A DNA stretch of 64,000 nucleotides from Anthopleura xanthogrammica. Lineage: Eukaryota > Cnidaria > Anthozoa > Actiniaria > Actiniidae. A model generated the notes under the pieces. It was not told the DNA's origin, searched no databases, and saw only the letters and a list, made by a program, of their open reading frames with translations. Shown in pieces: positions 22,301 to 32,765 of this stretch. Location of the stretch: positions 1,972,713-2,036,712 of the forward strand of contig OZ025221.1 in the NCBI GenBank assembly GCA_964019055.1, given 5' to 3'. Position numbers and translations under genes: made by a program. Every line of letters begins with the position of its first letter. Positions within the stretch are counted from its first letter, which is position 1.

Positions 22301-22506
22301 AGTGGAAACAATGTTACACGTTAGTTACAAAATGATAATTGACCGGGGAAAAAAACCAATCATTTCAATTTTTTTAGGAACTCAGAGAAATAATGGAAAA
22401 GAAAAAGAGACCAGCCGAGGATGACGAAGATGAACACAGTGTAAAAATCCCATCGAAAAAGTCAAAGAAAATGGTTAAAGGTGGGAAGAAGAAAAAGAGA
22501 AAGTAA
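13366..22506 (+). CDS. DDX47: DEAD-box ATP-dependent RNA helicase DDX47 (yeast Rrp3 type)
   Basis: Fifteen exons join in phase: 13366-13422, 13534-13627, 14001-14189, 15605-15676, 16147-16217, 16605-16652, 17363-17434, 18433-18491, 18717-18774, 19061-19143, 19718-19781, 20164-20301, 20774-20844, 21556-21685 and 22378-22506. They give 444 residues, close to the roughly 455 of the human protein. Motifs in order: PTPIQ (37-41), AETGSGKT Walker A (58-65), PTREL (90-94), TPGR (139-142), DEAD (164-167), SAT (195-197), [10 protein letters not shown] (309-318) and [11 protein letters not shown] (339-349). The Lys-rich C-terminus ends in KKKKRK, typical of a nucleolar protein. The family unwinds pre-rRNA during 18S and small-subunit maturation in the nucleolus. 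All catalytic motifs are intact. The only neighbour is the divergent HEAT-like gene. The start ATG is the first in the exon and gives the usual short N-terminus. Confidence 0.95.
14455..14640. other. Retroposon-like sequence inside a DDX47 intron
   Basis: A (TAA)n tract followed by ACTTTATTTAACAAAG resembles the 3' ends of SINE or LINE insertions, but I cannot define borders. The remainder of this 1.4-kb intron (14190-15604) shows nothing else I can support. Confidence 0.3.
15808..16072. mobile_element. Fold-back element in a DDX47 intron
   Basis: Inverted arms of about 60 bp read GTCACCAAAGTGGTTTGTCA with CACCAGAAAAACATGTCAC on the left and GTGACATGTTTTTCTGGTGT on the right. The interior GAAGAAAATTATCAAAAGGA recurs at about 17648 in a second, diverged copy (17560-17785). 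Confidence 0.65.
17560..17785. mobile_element. Diverged second copy of the 15808-type element
   Basis: It shares AGTCTGCATTC, GAAGAAAATTATCAAAAGGA, AGAATGCAGACTTAAA and CATATTTTTCTGGCGTC with the 15808-16072 element and lies in another DDX47 intron. The left arm is poorly preserved. Confidence 0.5.
17861..18145. mobile_element. Tc1/mariner-like MITE
   Basis: Terminal inverted repeats of about 45 bp start TACAGTCAAACCAATAAAAC and end in the complement (TTAGTTTGACTGTA). TACAGT-type ends are usual for Tc1/mariner elements. The 285-bp body has no transposase. It is intronic in DDX47. Confidence 0.65.
18863..19019. repeat. CAG/CAA trinucleotide-rich tract
   Basis: An imperfect (CAG/CAA)n stretch with ACAACA variants lies between DDX47 exons 18717-18774 and 19061-19143. 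It contains in-frame stops and is bordered by a clear acceptor (TTGTCAG), so it is intronic and not a polyglutamine coding tract. Confidence 0.85.
19187..19376. mobile_element. MITE family 2 copy
   Basis: The left end reads TTAAGCTTGGGCATATC then TGTTTCCCCATTTCAGAC; the right end reads ACGGTCTGAAATGGGAAAAC then ATTATGCCCAAGCC. The interior is rearranged relative to the 2994 copy. Confidence 0.7.
20322..20602. mobile_element. Tandem pair of MITE family 2 copies
   Basis: A first copy from CTTGCGCATAATGTTTTCCT runs into a second that restarts at GTCATTCCCTAGAGTATC (about 20462). Both contain CACATGAATATGGAT, and the pair ends GAAAACATTACACCCAAGG. It is intronic in DDX47. Confidence 0.7.
20945..21140 (+). 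mobile_element. SINE-type 3' tail with (CTT)n
   Basis: TGTGAAGCGCCATAGAG followed by GGCGCTATATAAATG matches the tail style of the full SINE at 55569-56030 (TGTAAAGCGCATTGAG ... GCGCTATATAAG). It is followed by a TTC/CTT run. No pol III head is seen, so it is a truncated copy. Confidence 0.5.
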
Positions 22507-23589
22507 CTTCAAGGTTTGACTAAGATTAAATTACTAAAGATAAATAATGCTGTTATTTATACTTATTTCTAAAGATAACTGAGAAAAAAAAACAAAAAAA
22601 ATACAATATAGAAAAAATGAAAAAAATGAAAGAAAGAAAAAAAGGAAGAAAGAAAGAAAGAAAGAATGAATAAAAAAAGTTATGTATTTTATGACGTACA
22701 TGGTAGCTATTATTATTTTAGAAATGATCACAAACGAGAACTGCTCATCAAGGTGAATCTACAGCACTATATCTTCTCACCTTCATGCAAATTCAGTGTC
22801 ATTTTGATGGTTTCTGAAAGTCTTCTCACAAACTTCCGACTTCTTTCAAGTCCGTTTAACTTTCATCAATGCAGCGAAGTGCCAACCATCCGAGGTGGGG
22901 GAGCAAATTTGATTAGTACAGTGTACCATTTTCCCGCCAAACCACACGCGTCTGCGTTTTGTCTGTAGAGGTTCCCGCCATATCCACAGGAATCCCATAT
23001 CAAAACTATTAAATAAATAAGAAATTAGACTTATCTTTCACAAAAAGTAATGACAAAAAAAGAAGAAGAAGAAAACACGGAGTATTGCATCACAAGAAGT
23101 TACCAATGGCTTTGAATGTCTGAAGCTTGATATATTATGAAGAGTTCCATCTAAGCATATGGACCTTATCTTTTCCATAAGACAAGGAACTCAAAGTACT
23201 GTTCGGAGAAATAACGTGCGGTAGTCTATTTTAGTTTTGCGACTCAGAATGGATAAAATTCTAAATTTTACTGACCGTCACATTTTAGTAAACTCTACAC
23301 TCTTTGTAAACATTATTTTTGATAGAAGGGAGATGGGAATATTTTTTATCTTTTTTTCTATTTTTGAGCGATTTGAACTTCATGAACTTCAAATTTGGCT
23401 TCATGAGCTATTGACTCGTAGACCATGAGGGGGAGAGGTCTAATTGTTAAAGAATGTATCATTGGTATTATTATTCACAAATATCATACAGGGTCATATA
23501 GGTAATGCCACTTAGTAATACTATTATTCCACTGTTATGCATTTCTCTCAATATTCAGAAATGATAGTTAACTATTGGGTACTAATCTG
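22507..23589. other. Intergenic, no gene seen
   Basis: This is the DDX47 3' flank. An A-rich tract (about 22566-22680) with AAAG/GAAA repeats is followed by unstructured AT-rich sequence. Short open frames here show no recognisable motif, splice support or composition change. Confidence 0.6.
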
Positions 23590-23921
23590 ACTTGAAATAT
23601 TCTGCACAGAACATGTTATATGAATGTGAGCCACGTGATCCCGTTGGTATCTTAATTGGCTTTGGAGCTGGTTTGGTACCAGTACTGATTTTTGCCTTTT
23701 GTCTGGCATTTCTGGCATAAAAAACTCAAACAAAGTCAAATAAAACCCACCTTGACTTGCTCAATGGTCATTCCAGTTTCTTCGGCTGCCTTTTCAATTT
23801 TGTCGAGATTGAAGGAACCGCATGGTTTCATGCCATCATCATAAAACTCTAGCAGCTTTGACCTCTGCACATCGCTAATTTTATTGTATGTTCTCTTTCG
23901 AGCTATATTTTTATCGGCCAT
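23590..23921 (-). pseudogene. Homeodomain-like reading frame, interrupted in helix 3
   Basis: From ATG at 23921 the frame reads a homeodomain-like fold: a basic arm (ARKRTYNKIS), helix 1 (VQRSKLLEFYDDG), helix 2 (NLDKIEKAAEETG) and the start of helix 3 (TIEQVK), then a stop at 23736. The natural continuation of helix 3, NARQKAK, appears about 40 nt further on in a different frame, followed by a Lys/Pro-rich stretch, SHSYNMFCAEYF and a stop near 23590. The gap opens with AAG|GTGGGT and has AG sites near its end, so a very short intron is conceivable, but a disabling insertion is as likely. Its proximity to transposon remnants suggests a transposon-derived gene. Family not identified. Confidence 0.45.
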
Positions 23922-23956
23922 GATGGCGAGAAAGTGCGAACTGTTCTAAACCTGAA

Positions 23957-24118
23957 ATCTTTTAGTCCCCGAATCGTCAATGAGGAGAATTGATTGGTCG
24001 AAATGTATATGAATATTTAATTAGTTTCTCAGATGACTTAGATGATCATTTGAAACCGCTTCGACCCATTGATCTAAATTAAGTTTACCCCGGTATTAGC
24101 CAATCAAATCGTGTAAGT
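23957..24118. repeat. Flanking repeat, left direct copy
   Basis: About 160 bp from TTTAGTCCCCGAATCGTCAA to AATCAAATCGTGTAAG. It is nearly identical in order and orientation to 24701-24857, and its right two-thirds are inverted immediately afterwards (24122-24232). Confidence 0.85.
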
Positions 24119-24232
24119 CACCCTACTTACACAATCTTATTGGCTAATACCGGGGTAAACTTAAGTTAGATCAATGGGTCAAAGCAGTTTCAAATGATCA
24201 TCTAAGTCATCTGAGAAACTAATTAAATATTG
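24010..24232. repeat. Large hairpin: inverted repeat with arms of about 108 bp and a tiny spacer
   Basis: The arm from about 24010 (GAATATTTAATTAGTTTCTC) to 24119 is followed by its reverse complement at 24122-24232, ending GAAACTAATTAAATATTG. There are only a few mismatches and almost no loop, so this would extrude as a long cruciform. Confidence 0.85.
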
Positions 24233-24666
24233 AAACTTGTTTCATGAGACTTATTTCTGTTAGCATGTAATGATCTTGCACATCCAATGCATAAGTACTG
24301 GTGAGGGCCACGGTATTTGCATCGTGTTGTAGCGATAGCTTCTTCACAGTTCACACACTTTACATCCTCTGGGAGTTGGTGTTCTTCTATATACGGACTT
24401 AACAACTTATCTTGTACTTTTTCCCAGTTATTAGAAACACTCAAAACACGTTTTTGTTGTTGTGTGTTAGATGTCTGGTAAATATTGTCGAGAGGCAAAT
24501 TTTGATCTTCTTCTGCTGGATATTTGTCCGTATTCTCGCTGATTTCTTCAGTGCTCTTTTGAGGCTCCTACCCAGGATCAACTCTCAATAGAATAGATAC
24601 AGTTGTTTTTTTTCCATCGCGCCCAATATTCTTAACTTTCAATGAAATGGGTTTTAATCTACGCAT
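24223..24666 (-). pseudogene. CxC zinc-binding transposon frame (KDZ-like) with one in-frame stop
   Basis: ATG at 24666 opens a frame that reads 32 residues, meets TAG at 24570-24568, and continues in the same frame to TAA at 24223-24225, about 147 codons in all. The C-terminal half has paired Cys motifs, CVNCEEA then TTRCKYRGPHQYLC, CIGC and later His residues (LHANRNKSH), as in the CxC domains upstream of KDZ-superfamily transposases (Kyakuja, Dileera, Zisupton). No transposase core follows, so it is a fragment. It is flanked on both sides by the about 155-bp repeats. The TAG could instead lie at an exon border (GGGTAG|GAG would serve as an acceptor). Confidence 0.55.
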
Positions 24667-24700
24667 CTTGGCCGATGGAGGCCATTACACCAAGCAATTT

Positions 24701-24857
24701 TAGTCCCCGAATCGTCAGTGAGGAGATTTGATTGGTCGAAATGTATAAGAATATTTAATTAGTTTCTCAGATGACTTAGATGATCATTTGAAACCGCTTC
24801 GACCCATTGAACTAAATTAAGTTTACCCCAGGTATTAGCCAATAAGATCGTGTAAAC
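24701..24857. repeat. Flanking repeat, right direct copy
   Basis: It begins TTTAGTCCCCGAATCGTCAG and ends AGCCAATAAGATCGTGTAA. It is about 95% like the 23957 copy by eye and bounds the KDZ-like fragment on the other side. Confidence 0.85.
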
Positions 24858-27214
24858 ATTATCAACGTGATGATCATGATGGTCAGTTGAAAATCGTAAT
24901 GGCTGCGCATATCATACTTTCATACAAGGTGGTGATATTATCTTCCTTAACATCGTCGATTTTCTTGTTAGCATTGTCAATGTCATTATTTAATTGTTGG
25001 TCATACAAGTCGTATAATTTGTTTAGAAAACTGCTTTTGTTACACACAATGGCTTATACCAGTTTCAAGTTTTGCCTTTCGGGTTGATAAATTCCCCAGC
25101 AACATTTCAACGTCTAATGGGTCACATATTTGAGAGGCCTTGAATATAGAAGTGCTCTGTTTAAAAAAGTTTATATAAATGAACTTGTTTCGACAACAGC
25201 TTTTGATATTGTGAGATAAAATTCTCCTGAACATTTGCCTGGAATTGTTTTTGTTTATTATTCTAGAATGTCGTGTTATAAGTTAAACATGAACAAACTT
25301 CTCTTTAATAAAATAAAAATTCGTAATAACCACTTCATCCTTCAGGAACGCTCTTTCACAATGGCATTATTTACTTCCTTAGAGTGTGGGCAGCTCTCTC
25401 TTGCGATGACACACCACAGGCTTCCTATGAACCGCCTTAATAGCTGAAGGGCATACCGACGTTAAATATAGTTTCTTTACCTTCGTAAAAGAATAATTAT
25501 CAATTCCATTTTTTTGGTTTTAAAGATTTCGAGTTCGGAGGTTAGTTCAAACTCTAAATTTTACAATGTTGTTATAATGAGAAGAATAAGAAGAATGAAG
25601 ATTTATTATGTACTTGTAGTCGCAGAGGGTGAAATATTACCGGTTGCAATATTAAAAATGGAAAGAATATGAATTTACAAAAAATATTTGAATATGCTAA
25701 GAGGACTGGGGTTACATTTGCTTAAAAATTAAAATACTATTTACATGAATCTTATAAAAAATCTCCTTGATATAAATATATATCACTAACTCTGTATAAA
25801 AGCCATTGCGGGGGAAAACCTATTTTTAAAGTGCTCTGCCCTGCATTGAGGTAAGGAAACGTGGTCGGCATAATGCAGATTGCGGCCGTGAACCTCGTTG
25901 CGACGTGCCGTGACATTTGAGAACAGGCAGGTGGTGTCACAGGCCTTGCCAAAGGTTCTGGAGCCCGCAACACGCCTTTACACACCATAATGTTCTCTAA
26001 TTCTCATACAAGATGGCATTGAATGGCAATTATCTAACTTAGTTTACAGTATACAAGATGAGATATCAGTACACAGCTGATAGCTTACAATGATATCACA
26101 GTATCAGGTTGAACATAATAGTTCAATCTAAACTAGGCCTTTAGAGATTGATCTAAATGGTGTTTGGGTTATTCTAACAATGAGTCTTGCTACAAATCAC
26201 ATTCAAACTTCCAAGAAATGTTGAGTGGTTATAAATGAGCATGTTTCGAACCGCACTTTTTGCATATAATTCTCGGCTTGAAAATTTGCCGTGAATTTTT
26301 TTTAAATTCTTGAATATTAAGTTATCATAAATGAATTCTCTTTTATTAAATAAAAATTCGTAATTACCACAAAGTCATTGGGAAAAATTCTTTTTAAATG
26401 ATAATTTTGACTCTTTCTTGCCAATTGTATTAAAACTTAGTTAACAGTCTACAATATCAGATATCAAAACATGCTCATCAGCTAACATGGTTATCACAGT
26501 TTTACACAAGATGGAATACCATTGGATGCTAATAATGAACTTTCGTTTTCATTGCTGCGCCGAAATCCCAAGGCTTTCCAACATTTTTCTCTCAATTTTC
26601 TGGTACTTACCAACTGGTTTCGAAAAGTGGTTGTAAATGAACTTGTTCCGATCACAACTTTTGCTATTGCAAGATAAAACTCTCCTGAAAATTTGTCGTG
26701 AGTTTTCTTTTTTTTTTTTTTTTTTTTTTCGATTCTTGAATATGGCGTTAAGTTAAACATGAATTTGTCTCTTTTATTAAATAAAAATTCGTAATTACTC
26801 CGAGGTCATCTACTTTACTCTTACATCCTAATTCCAATCAGGAAACTTCGTATGGACTGTAGTTTTTCCTTAAGATAAGGAATTCATCATACTGTTAGGA
26901 TAAATAAAGTATAGGTTAGTCTCACAGAATTAATAAAATTCTAAAACTTATCTAACAAGCATACAACGATCGACCATTACTGTATTTTCATCAAACTTAA
27001 CTCATGTTTTCTCACCTTTTTATACTGAGAACATCGCTTTTGGATCAAGCGATCAATGGTCCAAAGTCGCCCACATCCTTAAACTCTATTTTCGTAATTT
27101 TTGGGCAAATTATCAACCGAGGAAGTGACATATAATGCTGCATAAGATCCATTTTCTGGTCAAGAAGCCATTAAAACCTTCAGTTGTCACATGATGTAAT
27201 AGCCCAATCACAAT
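24858..27214. repeat. AT-rich region with three diverged repeat copies, no gene
   Basis: A block containing GAACTTGTTTCGA, AAAATTCTCCTGAA and TTTATTAAATAAAAATTCG appears at about 25178-25340, 26240-26370 and 26630-26800, with varying spacing. A second block (TTAACAGTCTACAATATCAG) appears near 26040 and 26440. A poly-T tract (26705-26730) and a short GC-richer patch (25850-25985) are the only other features. I see no supported exon. Confidence 0.55.
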
Positions 27215-27400
27215 CGAATCTACATAATTGCTTGATTGACAAGGTAAAAATCATGAATAATAAGCTCCGCCCAAAATCGTTCGGGATTTCTGGCAATGAC
27301 TCACATTTGCCTTTCTTGCAAATTATGACTTTCTCACAAAATATCGTTTTACCTATTCCTGGTTTACCAGTGCAGTAGGTTTGTATTAAGATGTGAGCTT
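27190..27400 (-). pseudogene. P-loop (NACHT-like) fragment, edge copy
   Basis: On the minus strand HILIQTYCTGKPGIGKTIFC is open, with a complete Walker A GKPGIGKT (about 27345-27368), followed by a Cys/Lys-rich stretch and IPNDFG. An in-frame TAA lies a few codons before the His. The surrounding sequence style is that of NACHT domains of cnidarian NLR-type receptors (family knowledge). It is too short and broken to be a gene, but it keeps the best Walker A in the array. Confidence 0.5.
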
Positions 27401-27962
27401 ATTTCTTTTGCATATCAGTAATATAATTACGAATTTTTTGCATGAAGCAACCTTTTAGGTCATGGGGTGACATTGCTTTTCTTTTTGGGTATTCTCTATT
27501 AAATTGCAGAAGAATATATTTCAACTCATGGTCATTGACTGCAATCGATCCCAATCGAGTCAAAAACTGAATCTAACAAATGTAATAAATTATATATATT
27601 CTTTCGGTGATGAAATATTGAAGAGTGGTTTCCAGATTTCAGATCTTTCATTCTCATTTTAGAGGTCCATTCGCTTAAAGGAGGCAGTAACATTTTCCTT
27701 TTTCCCAGTACAGAGATTTTCGTATTCATTCTGTATTCTCCACTCCTTTGTCTGTTATATTATTAATGTTTAGGTTCTCATTTAGAGGTCCATTCACTTA
27801 GAGGAGGTAATGACAATTTACATTTCTCAGTACAAGGATTGTGCACCTTTCCGAAATTGTAGAAATGCTTTGCATTATGGAGCTGTTTTTAGGGAAAATT
27901 CCTCAGTCAATTGGCATTTTATCCATAATAAAATAAATAGAAATTTAAAAATTAATACAACA

Positions 27963-28130
27963 GTTATGAATTCCATCCGAGCGACTTGAAAGTCTTACTA
28001 TTTTTAGATGTTATTACAAAGGCAGCACCTTCTCTTAAGACATTTTGAGTGTTGATCCGGCCGAGACTCGAACCACGACCTCCCGCACAACAGACCGATG
28101 CTCTTACCAACTGTGCCAACCGGGTGGTGG
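27963..28130 (-). mobile_element. Truncated tRNA-derived SINE head in array unit 1
   Basis: Minus strand: CCCGGTTGGCACAGTTGGTA (A box) and GTGGTTCGAGTC (B box), followed by SINE body sequence ending at about AACTGTTG. It matches the first 160 bp or so of the full-length SINE at 55569. The same fragment recurs with the array at 29748-29915, 31533-31700, 33321-33488 and 35139-35306. Confidence 0.8.
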
Positions 28131-28667
28131 TTATTATCAATAGAGTACCGAAGTGTGACGTCACGAAAAGAATTATTTTGCTTTTGACAATTTTCGATCT
28201 TCAATTTCGATAGAGCATCAAGCAAGATGCCAAATTTCACAGGAATTGGTTAAAAAGCAATGGAGATATGGGGTTTTGAATATATAATTTCCCTATACAA
28301 ATCACTGTATTTTCGGCTTGGTGCTTAACGTTTTCCTATCCCTGCTCTTTTTTTAAATTGCTCGATACAGCAGAGTCTTTCTAGATTAATTTTTTCAACG
28401 TCTTTCTCAAGTAATTTGTCTTCTGACCAATCCCTCACTAGCTTCTGAAGTTACATTTATGACTGATAGCTGTGGCATTCGGGTATATTTGTTCTTCTAG
28501 AACTTTAATGATATCTAATAAATACGGTACATATTTCAACAAAACAGGGATTGTCTTATTCCTGCTGTACTCTCCATTCCTTTATCTGTTATATTATTAT
28601 TATTATTTAGGTCACAATCGACAAGTTATCATTTCTTCTAAATTAGCAATCAGTTTGATGTAGAGAT

Positions 28668-28853
28668 TTAAAAATCGCCGATACAGCAGAGTCGTTTTAG
28701 ATTAATCTTTCCATTATCTTTCTCAAACAATTTGTTATGCGACCAATCCCTTATTAACTTTTGAGTTACATTATTAACTAATAGTTGACATGGGTAAATT
28801 TGTTCTTCTAGAACTTTAATGATATCTAATAAATACGGTACATACTTCATCAA
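28668..28853 (-). pseudogene. Second conserved frame of the array (post-Walker region?)
   Basis: A 61-residue frame reads KYVPYLLDIIKVLEEQIYPC then QLLVNN and ends LKRLCCIGDF. It lies about 300 bp downstream of the Walker A fragment on the same strand. Helix-YPxCQLLV is reminiscent of the strand after Walker B in NACHT domains, but the Walker B acidic patch itself is not visible. The sequence is repeated, more decayed, at about 28370-28590. It is identical in later units (30453-30638, 32241-32426, 34029-34214). Confidence 0.4.
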
Positions 28854-28958
28854 GACAGGGAATGTCCTATTCCTACTGTTTTCTCCACGCCTTTTTCTGT
28901 TATATTATTACTGTTTAGCTTCTCATTTCAGAGGTCCATTCACTTAGAGGAGGTAATG

Positions 28959-29192
28959 TCAATTATTATTTCTCAGTACAAAGATCGTGCAATTGAATCT
29001 ACATAATTGCTTGAATGACAAGGTAAAAATCATGAATAATAAGCTCCGCCCAAAATCGTTCGGGATTTCTAGCAATGACTCACATTTGCCTTTCTTGCAA
29101 ATTATGGCTTTCTCACAAAATATCGTTTTACCTAATCCTGGTTTACCAGTGCAGTAGGTTTGTATTAAGATGTGAGCATATTTTTTTTGCAT
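28959..29192 (-). pseudogene. P-loop (NACHT-like) fragment, array copy
   Basis: A 77-codon open frame beginning MQKKYAHILIQTYCTGKPGL contains Walker A GKPGLGKT followed by IFCEKAIICKKGKC. The frame stops before any further NTPase motif, so it is a fragment rather than a functional ATPase. Confidence 0.5.
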
Positions 29193-29747
29193 ACCAGTAA
29201 TATAATTACGGATTTATTGCATGAAGCAACCTTTTAGGTCATGGGGTGACATTCCTTTTCTTTTTGGATATTCTATTTTAAATTGCAGTAGAAAATAATA
29301 TTTCCACTAATGTTCATTGATTGCAATCGATCCCAATCGAGTCAAAAACTGAATCTAACAAATGTAATAAATTATATATATTCTTTCGGTGATGAAATAT
29401 TGAAGAGTGGTTTCCAGATTTCAGATCTTTCATCCTTCTCATTTTAGAGGTCCATTAACTTAATGGAGGCAGTGACATTTCCCTTTTTCCCAGTACAGAG
29501 ATTTTCGTATTCCTTCCGTATTCTCCACTCCTTTGTCTGTTATATTATTAATGTTTAAGTTCTCATTTAGAGGTCCATTCACTTAGAGGAGGTAATGACA
29601 ATTTACATTTCTCAGTACAAGGATTGTGCACCTTTCCGAAATTGTAGAAATGCTTTGCATTATGGAGCTGTTTTTAGGGAAAATTCCTCAGTCAATTGGC
29701 ATTTTATCCATAATAAAATAAATAGAAATTTAAAAATTAATACAACA

Positions 29748-29915
29748 GTTATGAATTCCATCCGAGCGACTTGAAAGTCTTACTATTTTTAGATGTTATT
29801 ACAAAGGCAGCACCTTCTCTTAAGACATTTTGAGTGTTGATCCGGCCGAGACTCGAACCACGACCTCCCGCACAACAGACCGATGCTCTTACCAACTGTG
29901 CCAACCGGGTGGTGG
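29748..29915 (-). mobile_element. Truncated SINE head in array unit 2
   Basis: Same fragment as at 27963-28130, with A- and B-box motifs intact on the minus strand. It arrived by array amplification, not by independent insertion, since both ends coincide in every unit. Confidence 0.8.
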
Positions 29916-30743
29916 TTATTATCAATAGAGTACCGAAGTGTGACGTCACGAAAAGAATTATTTTGCTTTTGACAATTTTCGATCTTCAATTTCGATAGAG
30001 CATCAAGCAAGATGCCAAATTTCACAGGAATTGGTTAAAAAGCAATGGAGATATGGGGTTTTGAATATATAATTTCCCTATACAAATCACTGTATTTTCG
30101 GCTTGGTGCTTAACGTTTTCCTATCCCTGCTCTTTTTTTAAATTGCTCGATACAGCAGAGTCTTTCTAGATTAATTTTTTCAACGTCTTTCTCAAGTAAT
30201 TTGTCTTCTGACCAATCCCTCACTAGCTTCTGAAGTTACATTTATGACTGATAGCTGTGGCATTCGGGTATATTTGTTCTTCTAGAACTTTAATGATATC
30301 TAATAAATACGGTACATATTTCAACAAAACAGGGATTGTCTTATTCCTGCTGTACTCTCCATTCCTTTATCTGTTATATTATTATTATTATTTAGGTCAC
30401 AATCGACAAGTTATCATTTCTTCTAAATTAGCAATCAGTTTGATGTAGAGATTTAAAAATCGCCGATACAGCAGAGTCGTTTTAGATTAATCTTTCCATT
30501 ATCTTTCTCAAACAATTTGTTATGCGACCAATCCCTTATTAACTTTTGAGTTACATTATTAACTAATAGTTGACATGGGTAAATTTGTTCTTCTAGAACT
30601 TTAATGATATCTAATAAATACGGTACATACTTCATCAAGACAGGGAATGTCCTATTCCTACTGTTTTCTCCACGCCTTTTTCTGTTATATTATTACTGTT
30701 TAGCTTCTCATTTCAGAGGTCCATTCACTTAGAGGAGGTAATG

Positions 30744-30977
30744 TCAATTATTATTTCTCAGTACAAAGATCGTGCAATTGAATCTACATAATTGCTTGAA
30801 TGACAAGGTAAAAATCATGAATAATAAGCTCCGCCCAAAATCGTTCGGGATTTCTAGCAATGACTCACATTTGCCTTTCTTGCAAATTATGACTTTCTCA
30901 CAAAATATCATTTTACCTAATCCTGGTTTACCAGTGCAGTAGGTTTGTATTAAGATGTGAGCATATTTTTTTTGCAT
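30744..30977 (-). pseudogene. P-loop fragment with Walker A Thr changed to Met
   Basis: Same frame as 28959-29192 but reading GKPGLGKM: the Mg-coordinating Thr of Walker A is replaced by Met (ACG to ATG). The copy at 32532-32765 shares the change. This supports loss of function or relaxed selection in the array. Confidence 0.5.
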
Positions 30978-31532
30978 ACCAGTAATATAATTACGGATTT
31001 ATTGCATGAAGCAACCTTTTAGGTCATGGGGTGACATTGCTTTTCTTTTTGGATATTCTATTTTAAATTGCAGTAGAAAATAATATTTCCACTAATGTTC
31101 ATTGATTGCAATCGATCCCAATCGAGTCAAAAACTGAATCTAACAAATGTAATAAATTATATATATTCTTTCGGTGATGAAATATTGAAGAGTGGTTTCC
31201 AGATTTCAGATCTTTCATCCTTCTCATTTTAGAGGTCCATTAACTTAATGGAGGCAGTGACATTTCCCTTTTTCCCAGTACAGAGATTTTCGTATTCCTT
31301 CCGTATTCTCCACTCCTTTGTCTGTTATATTATTAATGTTTAAGTTCTCATTTAGAGGTCCATTCACTTAGAGGAGGTAATGACAATTTACATTTCTCAG
31401 TACAAGGATTGTGCACCTTTCCGAAATTGTAGAAATGCTTTGCATTATGGAGCTGTTTTTAGGGAAAATTCCTCAGTCAATTGGCATTTTATCCATAATA
31501 AAATAAATAGAAATTTAAAAATTAATACAACA

Positions 31533-31700
31533 GTTATGAATTCCATCCGAGCGACTTGAAAGTCTTACTATTTTTAGATGTTATTACAAAGGCAGCACCT
31601 TCTCTTAAGACATTTTGAGTGTTGATCCGGCCGAGACTCGAACCACGACCTCCCGCACAACAGACCGATGCTCTTACCAACTGTGCCAACCGGGTGGTGG
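31533..31700 (-). mobile_element. Truncated SINE head in array unit 3
   Basis: Identical by eye to the other unit copies; see 27963-28130. Confidence 0.8.
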
Positions 31701-32531
31701 TTATTATCAATAGAGTACCGAAGTGTGACGTCACGAAAAGAATTATTTTGCTTTTGACAATTTTCGATCTTCAATTTCGATAGAGCATCAAGCAAGATGC
31801 CAAATTTCACAGGAATTGGTTAAAAAGCAATGGAGATATGGGGTTTTGAATATATAATTTCCCTATACAAATCACTGTATTTTCGGCTTGGTGCTTAACG
31901 TTGTCCTATCCCTGCTCTTTTTTTAAATTGCTCGATACAGCAGAGTCTTTCTAGATTAATTTTTTCAACGTCTTTCTCAAGTAATTTGTCTTCTGACCAA
32001 TCCCTCACTAGCTTCTGAAGTTACATTTATGACTGATAGCTGTGGCATTCGGGTATATTTGTTCTTCTAGAACTTTAATGATATCTAATAAATACGGTAC
32101 ATATTTCAACAAAACAGGGATTGTCTTATTCCTGCTGTACTTTCCATTCCTTTATCTGTTATATTATTATTATTATTATTTAGGTCACAATCGACAAGTT
32201 ATCATTTCTTCTAAATTAGCAATCAGTTTGATGTAGAGATTTAAAAATCGCCGATACAGCAGAGTCGTTTTAGATTAATCTTTCCATTATCTTTCTCAAA
32301 CAATTTGTTATGCGACCAATCCCTTATTAACTTTTGAGTTACATTATTAACTAATAGTTGACATGGGTAAATTTGTTCTTCTAGAACTTTAATGATATCT
32401 AATAAATACGGTACATACTTCATCAAGACAGGGAATGTCCTATTCCTACTGTTTTCTCCACGCCTTTTTCTGTTATATTATTACTGTTTAGCTTCTCATT
32501 TCAGAGGTCCATTCACTTAGAGGAGGTAATG

Positions 32532-32765
32532 TCAATTATTATTTCTCAGTACAAAGATCGTGCAATTGAATCTACATAATTGCTTGAATGACAAGGTAAA
32601 AATCATGAATAATAAGCTCCGCCCAAAATCGTTCGGGATTTCTAGCAATGACTCACATTTGCCTTTCTTGCAAATTATGACTTTCTCACAAAATATCATT
32701 TTACCTAATCCTGGTTTACCAGTGCAGTAGGTTTGTATTAAGATGTGAGCATATTTTTTTTGCAT
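32532..32765 (-). pseudogene. P-loop fragment with GKM, second such copy
   Basis: Shares the Thr-to-Met change and a neighbouring Ala-to-Val change with 30744-30977, so these two units are the closest relatives in the array. Confidence 0.5.

Noticed and set aside
25752..25988. GC-richer 78-codon minus-strand frame
   Set aside because: It stood out by composition, but I could find no family signature, splice sites or repeat partner.
28004..28240. Small repeated genes on both strands of the 1.79-kb array
   Set aside because: The frames across the SINE head and the plus-strand frames at 28472-28663 recur only because the DNA repeats; they have no motifs.
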